NCBI GenBank assembly: GCA_050084515.1
Contig: CM114273.1
Span: forward strand, 31,434,001-31,498,000
DNA: 64,000 bases
From: Blasia pusilla
Lineage: Eukaryota > Marchantiophyta > Marchantiopsida > Blasiales
Reading direction: 5' to 3'
Of the stretch, positions 48,240 through 60,758 are shown one piece after another (position 1 is the first letter of the stretch; every line of letters begins with the position of its first letter). The translations under genes and the position numbers were made by a program. The notes beneath the pieces are model-generated. The model had not been told where the DNA came from and ran no database searches. It saw only the letters and a program-made list of their open reading frames with translations.

Positions 48240-50880
48240 CAGAACAATGTATGTCATAACGCAATGTGCATGCACACTACATTATATACATACTCCATAC
48301 ACTTTAGAAAATATCTTGAAAGTCCTCATTCAAACTGCAACCAAATTGTATGGTCTTTCCAATTTTCATTTATACCACTATACTCGTTTGAGTCCAATAT
48401 TACTTTCTTCCATTAGTTGAGAAAGCCACCACATTATGGTTGAGTTGAATCCATCCTCTCTTTCCGTTCCAACAATTATGCATGGCTTACTTATTCTTCA
48501 TACATTTTTATCCATAAGCAAAGTCAAATTTAAGTTGGGCTTGCTTTTTAGCAAGTGCAACTTCTAAATTATTCTATTGTGCATGATCTATTATCTAATA
48601 AGCAAAAAAAAATTTCCCATGATATGGGATGGAAAAGACTCAAAAGAATTTTCCTCTTAAGATAATGATTGCTTTAAAATAGTCTTTCTTATATTTTTTT
48701 CAATAATTTGAAAGTATACTAATAAATCTATAAGAATCTAATTCTATTCACACATGAGCTTCCATATTAACTCAAATCCATGAAGTGTGTTAAATCTTAA
48801 TCTATGAAGTGTGTTAAATGCCATTGCAACTCTTATTGATTCTTGATTCTAACTTTCTCCTTGTTTTATTATAAGTTAAATCCAATATAGAACAATGAGT
48901 CATGACATCAGTTATTACCCATCATATGTACTAAGCTGACCTTAAACATTGGAATATTTCGTCTAAGGTTTGAACCCATTAACAAATTATTTGAACCTAT
49001 TGTATTTCAAGCTGTGTTTTAACACCTTACATTGATGGATATCCATATTTGACATCTTTAATTAAGTTAGAAGCTAATAAGATAAAAGTTGGTTTTTCCA
49101 ATAAGGCATGACTTTTTTATGAATATATGTCAATAAAGATTCTCTTGCATTAGAAAAATCTCAAGATATGTTAGAGTGAAAAAGGTGATCATAAGGTTTG
49201 AAGATAAGCTGGTTTATATTGAAATCTTTGCATGCTCTTTTCTTTCATGAGATAGGATTATAAAAATTATAATGTACAAATAACTTGATTGAACTGAAAT
49301 TTTAGGAAAGTTAATGGGCATTCAACACCTTGAACTTTTGATAAATGCCATGTACTTTTGCTTGTTTTCAACTTCGTTACTACTTTATTTTGAGAAAAAA
49401 ATATTTTTCTTTAGTTTAAACTCATTCCTCAAAATTTATTTTTAAGTAACCTTAATTATAAAAAATATATAAGAAATTTTTGTTCTTTATTTTTTCCTTA
49501 AAAAAACTTAGAAAGTTACACATTAAGTTGAGTTTTTACAAAAACTGCATAAACACATGTGTGTATATGTTTACTTGCGTCATTTTGAATTTTATTAAAT
49601 ATTGATTTAAGTTTATAAATTTTAATTAAGATTATTATTATTATCCAATTAAAATCTTAGTATATAATTATTTAATTATAACTTTAATTTCCCTTAGTTA
49701 AAAAATTAACAAACTAAGACTCGAGAATTAAAATAATTAAGATATCCTTGAAGCTACTCTCCTACTTGAAATTTTGTAATTAAAGCATTTCAATGATTAT
49801 TAATTTTTGTCAACTTATTTTCATAATATTAAGTGAATTTAAGTCTATTCATTAAACAAAAATTATAGCCCAAATATGTACAAAAAGAATTTAGATAAGT
49901 ACATGACTCATATATATCCAAATTAAAAAAATCTTGTCCATATTTTTTGTAAGATTATTTTTAGTTCTTATTATGCGTGTTCCGGATAATGAATTTACTT
50001 TAATACCATAACACTTTAATATTGATGGGGAACAAAGCATTTATTATATTCGCTTGATAATGTGTCTTGGTATTTTTGCATATGGAGAGCAAGGTATTTC
50101 CAATGTGTTAACTTATGTTTCCCTTATTTGGGGGCTTATTCCATGATTATGTTTGCATTAGTGGGTCAATTGATGTTCGTGGACATTTTATTTTTACTAG
50201 GAAAGATCAAAGATAACAATAAGAGAAACAAATTTACTAGTCCATGAAAAAATATAATTTAATAAGTAATGTAAGCATATATTATGTTAGGCATTTAAGA
50301 TGGTGGAAGAGTTTAGATCTCAAATATTAAATTTATTTTTAGCTTTAATAATATACTAAAAATGAAGAAAAAAATCATAGGATAATACAAATATAATAAT
50401 TAATGTATGTATGGACTAGGAAATTTGTAAGGTGATTAAGAACAGAATTTAATGCAAAGATTTATCATAATATAAATCAAATGTTATTCATATCATCATC
50501 ATAGCATTGTTTATTGATTTGGTTAAGTTTTCCAATGTTTGGTTTATGTCTTCTTACAAAAATAAATGGAAATATTTACAACTTGGAAAATAAAGTTGAG
50601 GTTTGGTGCAATAAAAGTATATTTATCATTACTAGCATATACAAATGATGAGCTTTTCACACCATGCAGATATGCTCATTACTCTTGTTACTTTCAAATG
50701 ATGAGTACATACCATGTGTTCTAAAGGAAAATATTTAAATATCCTACAAAACAAGAGGGAGTGGAATATTCATTTCCAGATTTTGGACATTATAAATTGT
50801 TGGCTTGGATAAGGTCATATATGAATGAAGAAGAGTATGTGTAGTATAAATCATTGATGTGTTACTCTATGTTATGCCAT
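48240..50880. other. AT-rich intergenic DNA
   Basis: Very AT-rich sequence with many stops in all frames. I see no gene, RNA gene or recognisable mobile element in it. Confidence 0.6.
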
Positions 50881-51200
50881 ATAAGATTTTGACTTGGATA
50901 TTCAATGGCAAAATGTCCTTCTTTTTTAGAAGCATAGTCAAGGGATATGTCGTGCGCATGCACATCTCTACACAACATACATTGCCCTCACGGAACATAT
51001 ACAAAAACCCACAAGATACCATACTTACTCAGGAGATCTAAGCATCAGCAACGATTGAATATTAAAATATCTTCAACAAATCCAAGTTTCTCAACAAATA
51101 CTCTCAATGTAGATACAAGCTCTATCTATCTATCTATCTATCTCTCTCTCTCTCTCTCTCTCTCTCATATTAGGAGAGTGGGTTTGGTTTGACGTGTGTG
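50880..51200 (+). repeat. dispersed element with two segments shared with 3.7 kb and 13.5 kb, plus a TATC/CT microsatellite
   Basis: 50945-51015 matches the minus strand of 13430-13580. 51170-51191 matches 3743-3764 (AGGAGAGTGGGTTTGG core). Between them 51121-51166 is a TATC tract passing into (TC)n. The arrangement suggests one interspersed family, probably an LTR, of which the other two sites keep different parts. Confidence 0.5.
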
Positions 51201-52009
51201 TGTTGTTTTGGCATTGATACAAATTAATTTAAGAGAGGAAGTTAAGTTAAGAAGAAAAAATTAAATTAAATGAAGAAGTGAGAGGAGGGTGGGAAACGCT
51301 AAACTAAAACTTTTTTAAAATTTGGAGATCACATGTGTATAATACGAGCAACACTCTAGTATGAATAATAGAGTAGAATGTAATTTATCAAGCTTAATTT
51401 AGTAATTTTTTGTATTGATAGAAATGTTGGATCCCAAAAGATTACCATTTCTTATTTGCAAAATATACTTTTGAGCCTTGGGATACAATAATCGAAAGTA
51501 AAATGTTGTTGGATGTATTTTTATAAAATTGTAATATTGTGTGCCATATTTCTAAAAAATTTGGGCCCATCTAAGTTGAACTTGGTTTAGAACATTCTAA
51601 ACTTCACACGGCGTGTTGAATATGGAGGAATATGTTGCTTTCATTTCTAATGGACAGCAAGAAAGTTGAAGGGGTGGCTAACGAATAAATTGAAGCATAA
51701 TAATGTTTTGATCATGAGCTCAATGTATGTAATGGATCCATAGGTCTAGCTAGACGTAGGGCACCCACACTTTTGGGAACTCATAGCCAAGCCCATGGTT
51801 TTGGAAAGACATGATCCCTCCTATACCCTAAACTCTCCACACACTTACTTGACTTTAGCATCCAAGTTCACCTCACGGCTCAGCTTGAATTTTGAAAAAC
51901 CCACACACCTAATCGAGTTATCAATCAATACATAGCTCAGGCCTTCCCATTCAAGCTGGGGAAGGCCCCTTCTTTCTGCTTGGGTCTTCCTTTTTTTCTC
52001 TCTTTACCC

Positions 52010-52075
52010 CTCATTTGTATCGTTACCCTCATTTGTATCGTGATGGGTTCCCCATCTTTTTTTATACAAATTTAT
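52010..52075 (+). repeat. dispersed hairpin-core repeat, copy 3
   Basis: Core at 52042-52056 (GATGGGTTCCCCATC), preceded by ATTTGTATCGT and followed by a T-run. The stem is kept perfectly although the loop side differs from the other copies. Confidence 0.5.
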
Positions 52076-52559
52076 ATTTTCGGGCTTCAAGCGTGTAGCT
52101 CATCCCCAAGTATATCTCAACCGCGAACTTGGCGAGGGACGCCCCCTCGCTAAGTTTGATGGCTCACCCTCACCACCAACATCCGTAGATTAGGTGAGGC
52201 CTTCCTATCCAAGTTTATGGCTCCACCTGAACACTCGACAACAGTCATAGCTTGGAACCAGGGTGTGAGTGTTGGGGACTTGCAATCAATATCGCTCACG
52301 GCTCACCCCTAACAATCATAGCTTGACCCTCCCATCCAACCTCACCCAATCATAGCCCGGGGATATCCCATCCAACATGCTCACTACAGGACAAGAAAAA
52401 GAAACTCTGTAGACTTCCGATAAAGTCCGTCCACTTAAGTTACCCCATCGACGAGCTAGGTTAATCGAAATTAGCGAATAGCAAGCATCCAGATTCCAGA
52501 ACCCAAAATTATCCGTTTGGCGCACCCCCATCCTTTTTTCTTTTTGACTTTGGACCCGT

Positions 52560-53640
52560 CGGTAGGGCAGTAAGCCGGTAGACGAGCGAGCTATTGATGG
52601 CGGAGCTAAAGTTGGCGCTACCGTTAGCTGCGCGCGTAGGTATTTAGGTGAGTGACGAATCAGTGCGCAAGATCCGCCTTTGACATTTCAAATGTGTCTC
52701 AGACAGCGATCATCCAACCGACGAGGATATGTAGCCTTCAGATCCAACGAACAAGCTAAGAGCTAAGAGTCCTAGAGAGTCCTACGGAGTCCTAGTCTCC
52801 TACACTCCTACGCACGTCTGCTTTGCTTCGCCTTTGAACTTTGAAGGAAAAGGAAGGGTGACAGAGAAAAGCTCCCTGCAGCATTTCCGTCCGTGAAGTG
52901 CAGCCAGGCGCTCGACTTGAGGACCCTTCCAATCTACTTTCGCTCACGATGCGGGACGGAGCGGACAGTTTCGTCGAACGCTGACGCCCGCCCACGAGGG
53001 TTGTGGGCAACGGAACGGGTGGATGGATGGAGTCGCATGCTATCGTCCCGCGCGATCCTTGCGACGAACGGAGCGGACGCTAACTTCCGCCTTCGGTGCT
53101 CATCAAGAACCGAACGGAAAGGACGGACGGACAGAGGGACGGAAGATCCGAATCGTGGAGGTGCGTTCGCTTATCTTTCCGTCAGCGTGTGCGACCGGGG
53201 TGTTCCCACGAGCGAGGTCGTTGTTTGTGCTGGGCCTTGCGTGTCCGCGTGGGGATGCCCCCTTCTTCCTTTTCTGGTCGTGTTGTGGCCTTCAGGTTTT
53301 GACTTTTTGAGTCCCCTTCTTTTGTATTTCCGATGGGTTTTCCATCACTCGTTTTTATCGAAATGCATCTTTGTTTTGCGTGTCCGCGTGGGGATGCTCC
53401 ATTCATTCCGACGGAGGATTTCGTGTTTAGCGGGGTTAAACGCAATGTCCGGGGAGAACCGGGTTACGTGTTGAGCTGGCCAGTAGAATTTGAGAATTTC
53501 CGATATAGTTACCGGCAAAAAACCGAGGGTTCAGGGAGGTTGTCCTTCGTATCAGTTCAACCGGCTCGAATGAAGAAAAAACTTTGAAAATTTCCGTGCG
53601 GGTTTGTAGAGACCGGTGATGTACCTGTTGTGTCACGAAA
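52560..53640. other. GC-rich island without a recognisable gene
   Basis: CpG-rich sequence with overlapping frames on both strands. The longest, 52893-53474, shows no domain and includes the hairpin-core repeat copied at 58.6 kb, which argues against it being a conserved protein. From 53640 to 54540 the DNA is AT-rich and empty. Confidence 0.4.
53284..53372 (+). repeat. dispersed hairpin-core repeat, copy 4 (near-identical to 58611-58711)
   Basis: About 90 bp, from TGTGGCCTTCAGGTTTTGAC through the core at 53332-53346 to ATCGAAATGCATCTTTG, match the minus strand at 58611-58705 with only a few differences. This is the best-conserved pair of the family. Confidence 0.75.
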
Positions 53641-54801
53641 AAACTCCGGTTAAGCGTCCGTGGGAGCCACGATCCATAAAATGGATTTTTTGATTTAATA
53701 TTTCAACACCTAATCAAAATGCAGTTTGTATACTTAATAAAATTTATTCTAATCATTGCAGATTTCTTTTCAAAATGCCTTCTTTATTAACTCTTGTTAT
53801 TTTTCAGCCAAATGGTTATAGTAGAAATTCAACCAATTGGAAGTAATACTTGGTTGAAAGTAATTTCCTATTTGTTACTTTCAATTATTATGATATATTA
53901 TTTTCTACCAATACAATCATTTAACTTCCAACTAATTACATTTCCAAAATTGATTTCATCCATTAGATCTCTGCATTACATACTAATAATAAATAATACA
54001 CGGATTTAAACTATTTTTCATGATAAAAATTTGAATATCATTTTCAATTAAAATTTAGAAATTTATTGACTCAAATGCAAACAATCGTATTAGTTGAAAA
54101 TGACTCTCGAATAATCATCTGCACTATTCAAATTTAAATCACCTTCATTACTATTTTCGGATGATGCTATAAAATAATTTTAAACATTTTTATAAATTCG
54201 TGACATAATGTTTTTTTATTAATCCAAAATTTCAGAAAGGAGGAGTTTGCAAAATGAGTCGCATCATTATCTTAATTTGTTTAAAAATTCGGTGAAATTA
54301 AACATCTTTTTTAAATGAAATATTTTCCAAAATAACACATGTAGGCATAACCGGTCTTTTTCAAGGTGAACTATATATAATATTACAAGAATAGGACAAA
54401 AAAATATCAATTAATAATACAATAAGAGATAATACCCCCCGGAAATGGCGTCTTCACGTGTAATACAATATATAGAGAAATATCTCAATTAAATAATTTC
54501 TTTCTTATAATATCGAAATCCTATTCTAATTATAAAATCGGATTATATCTAATCCACTTGAGCTGTGTTTCTGAAAATTAACACGTGTTTTCGTAAACGC
54601 ATTTTCGTGCAAAGTTTTTGGAGTAGTAACGCCCCAATGTTCGAAGCTTTGACATCGGTTTCCCAGCGGATTTCGAATTTCCCACATCTGTGTAGTAAAG
54701 GAGGAGTTCCACGAAAGGTGATGGTCGTAACGTTTGCGGAAGTCGGAGTTCGTTGGAACCGCCGATGGTTTCTAAGATGATTCATTTCTGTTCCTACGGG
54801 A

Positions 54802-55317
54802 GATTTCGCATGTGTGAGCCTCCGAGATGGAAGCGTAGGAGAAGTATTGCAGGATGTGACGATAGTAGTAATATTCAATCAGAAAGATTTCGCATGTGTG
54901 TGCAGCCCTGTAACCAAGGAGCATGCGAGTAACGAGAAGAGTTCGAGTATGACGAGACGTGGTGATTCTGACTCGTGAATTTCCGACGGGACGATGATAA
55001 TACGAACGGACTTCGCATGTGCGCGTTGCCCCCGCAAGAAGGGAGCTTACGAGTACAAGTGTTCACTGTTGGAGTGTGGCGAGCGAGGGCTGGCGAATTC
55101 TCGATCACGGCAATGATAACAATAATGATGAATTTTAGCTTCGACTCCAACGAGAGATTTCACGCATGTGTGTTTGGAACGAGGCGAGACACGCGTAAGC
55201 AACGTAACCTCTCGCCTCGTTCCAAACACAGTGTCTCGGTCCCAGAGGGTCGTACCAGAGGAACACCCACTGAATATCGGGCTTCGGTTCCAAAGACGGG
55301 TTTCGCATGTGTGTGTG
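54802..55317 (+). repeat. five-fold diverged repeat with core TTTCGCATGTGTG
   Basis: Core occurrences lie at 54802-54816, 54886-54900, 55012-55022, 55156-55172 and 55301-55317. Core-to-core distances are 84, 123, 149 and 141 bp. Several cores are preceded by AGAGATT or AAGATT and followed by GTGC/GAGC. Between cores the sequence is largely unrelated. No coding frame fits the pattern. Confidence 0.6.
55169..55230. repeat. perfect 21-bp inverted repeat (hairpin, 20-nt loop)
   Basis: The left arm 55169-55189 is the exact reverse complement of 55210-55230, with a 20-nt loop. The arms contain GGAACGAGGCGAGA and its complement. The 8-mers CGAGACAC (55184-55191) and GTGTCTCG (55231-55238) are also complementary, so an alternative pairing exists. 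It sits next to the fourth core of the five-fold repeat. Confidence 0.95.
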
Positions 55318-55339
55318 AGTGCGCAAGGAGAGAGTAGTG

Positions 55340-58300
55340 CAATCTATGCTAATAAGACAGGATGGGGTTAGAATCCCTCCACTGGTGGGGTATGGACACC
55401 TGTCCTATGGGCTTTCTCGGTGGTGACACATGGCAAAACGGAAATTAAATATGAATGAAGGGGGTGTAGACGAGTTTATTTGCTATGGAGTTACGTACCG
55501 TTCTTCCGTACCTTTCTTTTTCCCAAATTTGATGTCACCCGTCCATAGCACGGGCAACGTTCTACGTTCAAGAGCCTATGATAATAGTGGACGACGTTCG
55601 TTTCGATTTCCTTGCGCTCCCCCGAAATAAGAATAAGGTGACCGAGTGAAGTTTCGGCCATTGGTAGGTCACTATTCGCGACCGAGGGGACGTAAGGCAA
55701 TTGGACGTGGCCTGGACGGGCGGAGGGAGTCAGGTCCCAGGGACGGTCGAGTTCGGTAACTTCGGTTGTCCCCAGCCGCCGTACTCTACGGCAAGAGCGG
55801 AGTCCAATCGAACCGACTGACACGTCATCGCAGTTCGCGGACAACGGTCCCAACTTCTCCCGATTCCCGACCAGTGACGCGGCGACGCCCTCGCTTTCGA
55901 AGCGAAAGGAAACTTTACCTGTGGCCTTGGGGTTTTTTGAATTCCCGTGGACAGTTCCCGACAAGATGGCGCTCGACGGGCGGGTGACCAGTTACCGACG
56001 TGATCGGTGACCGGTTGGGAATCCCTGTCCTTCCCAATGTGAGCTGTTCCGTTAAGACCGGTAACGAACCGAAGCAAACGAAATCTTCTCCCTTCCTGCT
56101 ACCGTGCGCTGGTGACCTGGCCGCGTTTCGAATCGAATCAGCGGTCAAGATCTCGATCCGTATGGGCCTAGGGTTCCCTCTCCCTGTCCGATATTCCCGT
56201 GTCAATACAGCACTCCCGCTCCAGATTGTCTCTGGACAGAACCACGCGGATCCGTAGGATATTCCTCACACCCTCCTCTCTCCTACGTATCGAAGGCACT
56301 GCCGGTCGCTACTCTGGTCGTTACAGGGTTCGGGAAGCTTTTTCGCGGGACGCTGTCCACGAATGTCCAGGAATCACCGGGAATGTCCAATCGGAAACGG
56401 TAATTCCAGATTTTGAACCGGTTTCGAGATACGAAATACAAAGGACCTAGTCGAATTCCAGCCGGTTTTCGTACGCTTTTAAATCAATCGGCAATTCTCA
56501 AATTTAACCGGCTGGCAATACTCGTTACCCCGGCTGTTCCCGATCATTGGGTCGTTATAGCGTTTGACCGGCGACCCTGCAGTATCCATCGGAGCAGCGA
56601 GTTTGTGTCAGTGGGGACAATAGGTCGGTCTCTTGTTTGGGAAAGTGAATAATAATAATAATATTAATGAGGTTTTAAAAATTATTTATTTCTAATGTAT
56701 CTGTGTCTGAAGGGTCGACCGAAATTTCCCTGCGGAGGTCGAAGTCTCTTAGAGTGGAAGAGGTTCTCAGAATATTCTGCGAGCAATATATTGTGAATAC
56801 TAATTCTCATTGTAATTCGAGGGAATATTTCCTCCCTCATATTGTCATACGAGTTCCCGGAGTATTTCCGCAGAATAAGACATTTTCTTTTGAGCTCAAA
56901 ACCATTCCCAATTTGCTCATTGAAAAAGAAAATATTCAGCAACGCGACCAACGGAATAACAAAATAGGAGAAATAAAAGCGAAATCGTAAGATAAGAGAT
57001 CCGTTTGTACCCATGATTGTGTGGGTTATTGGTCATCGATTTTCAGTTACATACGTCCAAGTTGCACAGGTGGATCACCTTCATTCGTGGACAGGTACTT
57101 ACCACGGGCGAGTTTACGGATGATCGGAGGAAAAATGAAGGAAGAATCGTTGGTCCTTCAAGGAAGAAGTTCGGCAATCGCAAGAAGATCCCTTTCGTAT
57201 TTTGCCACGCTTTCATAATAAGTGAGTAATAAGTGAGTAAAACGCTCCTAATGGCTACCTGGTGATTACTGAAGTTACGGGTCTCCTGTATATTACCGAC
57301 GGCTGTATGGGCATCCTCTCGTTCCGCTTGCGTCCCAAGTCAAAGCTCCCAGCGCAAAAGCTGCAATCTTTCGCGCGCCCAAATGAACCGCTTTTGCATG
57401 GACTCGTCCCCGTCACTCCCAAATTCGAATTCTGAAACTACGTACATCCCATCCCACGTGACACGTGTCGATCTGGGATTCCTCAGGTTTAGGGCGAGAG
57501 GTTTTCATTCAAATCAAAATAGTATTTGTGGCACAGCGCTACTTTTGATTCAAAGTGTTGGTGTGGCACTCCTTTTCATGTGAGAGAAAGACAGACTCGG
57601 TTGGTTTCATTCAGGTATGATTCTCTTCTTATCATTGAAGGTTATCTTCTTGTGATTAGTTATAGGATGAGGGGCGTTGATGGAGAGAATTATGCAGATC
57701 CGACGTCGAAGAAAATGAAAATTTTGTTACTAAGTTCATGCGAGGCATATGGGTTTGTGATCCTCCGGTAGGAGAAATATGAATCCTAGAAGTGTTCCAT
57801 GTAAAATCATGTATATCAGTATGGGAGATTTTCTTCTTAATTCGGAAACACTTCCGAATTATATGACACGTAAATGTGTCACATGCGACGGATAACAAGA
57901 ATTTTTTTAAAAACATTTGGGAGAACATCATCAATCCATTCCCTTCAGACATTTTTGTATTTCCCATGCCCGAGCAGCTAACTAGTTTTATTTTATGAAT
58001 GAAGGAATGTATACCCGTGCTAAGATCTCACGTCTCACGAGGAAGAACTTTATGTAAAGGAAGCCGTCATTTGACTTGATGCATTCCTTTCCTCTAGGGC
58101 ATATTTCAACTGAAAGGGTCGGAAATCAAATAAAAGAAAGAAGGGCCAAAGTAGACACAAGATACTTCTGAAACGAATCCACAGTGGGATGGTACTAGAT
58201 CGACATCGTTCCCCCACTTCCGTGGATTTGAAACGAAGATTTTGTTTCCTCACTTGGTTGGGATGTTTGTCTCTTCAATCATTTCTCACCACATGAGTTT

Positions 58301-58600
58301 CGGCACAAGATATGTAAAACATACAGACACCATGTAAGAAGTTTTAGAAAAGAAGAAGACGACGACGACGACGGAACTATCAACACACCGTATGCATTCT
58401 TAATTGTTCTTAATGCTCCCAAGAAACCTACCACGAGCCCTTCGCACGAGCCCAGGAAGGATTTGAAAGTGGGGGCCAATCGAGGCAAGATTCGATTCTT
58501 GGAATTGTGGTGAGTGCGGTAGGGAATTTACCACACACAAAGTGATGTCCACACATTGTTTCCTATTGCCAGCATGAGGTCCGAAGCGAGTAAGGCAGAA
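55340..58600. other. intergenic DNA, mixed composition
   Basis: 55340-56640 is moderately GC-rich and 56640-58600 is AT-rich. There is a short AAT run at 56650-56667 and a GAC run at about 58360-58373. No gene or RNA gene is recognised. Confidence 0.45.
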
Positions 58601-58610
58601 AGTCGAGATG

Positions 58611-58711
58611 AAGAAAAAAACGAAGATGCACTTCGATAAAAACGAGTGATGGAAAACCCATCGGAAGTACAAAAGAGAGGGACTCAAAGAGTCAAAACCT
58701 GAAGGCCACAA
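58611..58711 (-). repeat. dispersed hairpin-core repeat, copy 5
   Basis: Minus-strand copy of the 53284-53372 repeat, core at 58648-58662. It lies at the boundary of a GC-rich stretch, as the 53-kb copy does. Confidence 0.75.
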
Positions 58712-58830
58712 CAGCTATCCTCTCGTCCCGGCGGCCGGGCGGCGCCATCGCGCGCGCCCGTCCCCGCGGGACCTCGTCCCCCCCTCGCGGGCGGGAACGG
58801 AGAAGAGGCCCGCCGTTCTCAAATCCCCAG

Positions 58831-59120
58831 GATGAAATGCGCTCTCCAGAGGCGGACCAGCGACACGGAAAGATGCTGTTGCCCAAGGCCGAAATGAGCT
58901 CGCGAAACGCGAGCGCAGAGTTTCATACTCTGAAATCTGGACCAGCTGTAATCTGCAGCAAGTGCGTTCGTTAGGGTTCCCGAGGATGAAATGTGTTTAG
59001 GTCCGGCGGTGGACCACCAACACCGGCAAGATGCTGGCGCCCAAGCGCGAAATGAGATCTCAAGCGCGAGCCGGGCCCAACGTCTCATACTCCGCACCAG
59101 CGGCAGAAGCAGGTGAAGGA
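58831..59120. repeat. ~153-bp diverged tandem duplication
   Basis: GATGAAATG occurs at 58831 and 58984. After each come, in the same order, a GCGGACCA/GGTGGACCA block, AAGATGCTG, GCCCAAG, CGAAATGAG, GCGAG and TCTCATACTC or TTTCATACTC. The two units align over their full length with many substitutions. No open frame spans both convincingly. Confidence 0.7.
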
Positions 59121-59169
59121 GGGAGCTGCTTTCGTTTGGACCGCAGTTATCGAGGCAGGCTCCTGTCAT

Positions 59170-59201
59170 GCGTTCGTTCGTTCGCTCGCTCGCTGGCTGG
59201 G
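59170..59201. repeat. GTTC/GCTC/GCTG compound microsatellite
   Basis: Tetranucleotide units change stepwise from GTTC to GCTC to GCTGG, directly after the tandem duplication. From here to 60750 no gene is recognised; 60258-60551 may be part of the 3' flank of the minus-strand gene to the right. Confidence 0.8.
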
Positions 59202-60585
59202 GGCTAGAACCAGAAAGTCGTCTAAAGTCCTGAGCAGGCGATTCCTGGGAGGGCGTGAGAGTACCATTTAAGTTGACCTATTGCCCATGATCTCTGGGTG
59301 AGGAGATCGTGGAGCCCTACACAAATGATGAGGCTGGTACTGCCGCTTTTCGGTTCGTGACTGCACTGCGAGTGCATCGACCTGTCGACGTTGCGTTCCT
59401 CCGTTCCCTCCGGATTACGTAGATCTCCGTTGCGCTTGTCTGGAAATACAGCCGCGAATCTGCTTCTGCTGCTGCCGCTGCACCTTTTGGTCCGACATTC
59501 ACCTTGCGGTCACGGATTCCCAGACGCGCCCGACACCGCGACTGTCACTCTCGCCCTTCGGTTTCTCGCGCAGACGCCTGCCTCTCTTGTGGACTTGCGC
59601 TCCGTTTGATGACACCCTCTGCGCCTATCGGATGTTCGCTGGCGACGGCATCGCTAGGCTCACGCGCAGATTGACTGCACGACGGCGGCGGGACAGAGGA
59701 TGTCGCTCACAATTGGGCTCGAGGACTGGCGCTTTGGAGAGTACTCGGGCTGCGCTGCTGCGCACAGTAGACTACGGATATAGTACAACGGATTTGGGGC
59801 CGTGGTAATGGTGCGAGGGACAAGCCTGTCGATGCCATTGCTTTTTGACTAAGCACGGGCCTCCAGGACGGTAGGGTCGAGGTTCGAATCTGCGAGCTTG
59901 CGGGCGCAATGAAACCTGTATCACATCGAGGACGCTTGGAAACTCGGAGTGAACCGGAAGTCCCGAGAGGGCTGCGGTGGGTTTCGCTACATCGTACATC
60001 GATCCTAAAGAAGAGATTTCCGAATCACGAGTATATAATGGGTCAAGTAATCCCTAGGCAGTGGGTGTTCCGGACGTGAGAGTAGGACCGACCACATTTT
60101 CGAATCCATTAGGTTTTGAGATATGTGCACATTTCATTAAGAATTATTCGTGAAAAGCAGAATATCTGCGCAAACATGCCATTAACTGGAGTCTACCATT
60201 CTTTTCAAAAGCACAGCTGCCATATACACCAAACCCTCACATTCTGAGCTTACGCAATTATGGATACCATTGAGTACCGTCCCACAGAATAATCTCGACA
60301 CGTGGGAAGGCCCTGTTATTTGTATTGAGACTCCCCAATGTCAATGTTTTATCGTCCTGATCGAACCGAAACTCAAAGATAATCTGAAACATTACAGGCA
60401 CACCTTCTGTGGCGAATGTGCTACAAGAATGATCTGCAATAGCCCTTCTAGTCACCCTCTGGTAATGAGGGTGAAACTTCCATGCACCGTAAACATAATT
60501 ACAATAGCTGGGAGGGCCAAGAATTAGAGGTGTATTCATAACAGAGCGCAAACCCCTCGTATGGTTGTGCGTCTGGGAAGACAGT

Positions 60586-60610
60586 AGATAGATAGATAGA
60601 TAGATAGATA
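60586..60610. repeat. (GATA)n microsatellite
   Basis: Six tetranucleotide units, in the 3' flank of the minus-strand gene that ends near 60759 or 61696. Confidence 0.9.
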
Positions 60611-60758
60611 CACTAAGATTTTGGTGGGTTCAATAAACAGACATATGTACAGACACATGATGGCAGATTCGCTTGCTCCAAATGCTCACCTTAGACCATG
60701 CTTCTTACAACCTCGATGACCACCAGTTAAGAGGTCTGCTGCCTGTCTTCTGCTTTCC

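Noticed and set aside
52893-53474. 193-codon open frame
   Set aside because: Part of its apparent protein (LLLYFRWVFHHSFLSKCIF) comes from the dispersed hairpin-core repeat also found at 58.6 kb, so it is not a gene signal.
59845-59895. tRNA gene suggested by a GGTTCGAATC B-box-like word
   Set aside because: The T stem around it does not pair well and no acceptor, D or anticodon arms could be laid out upstream.
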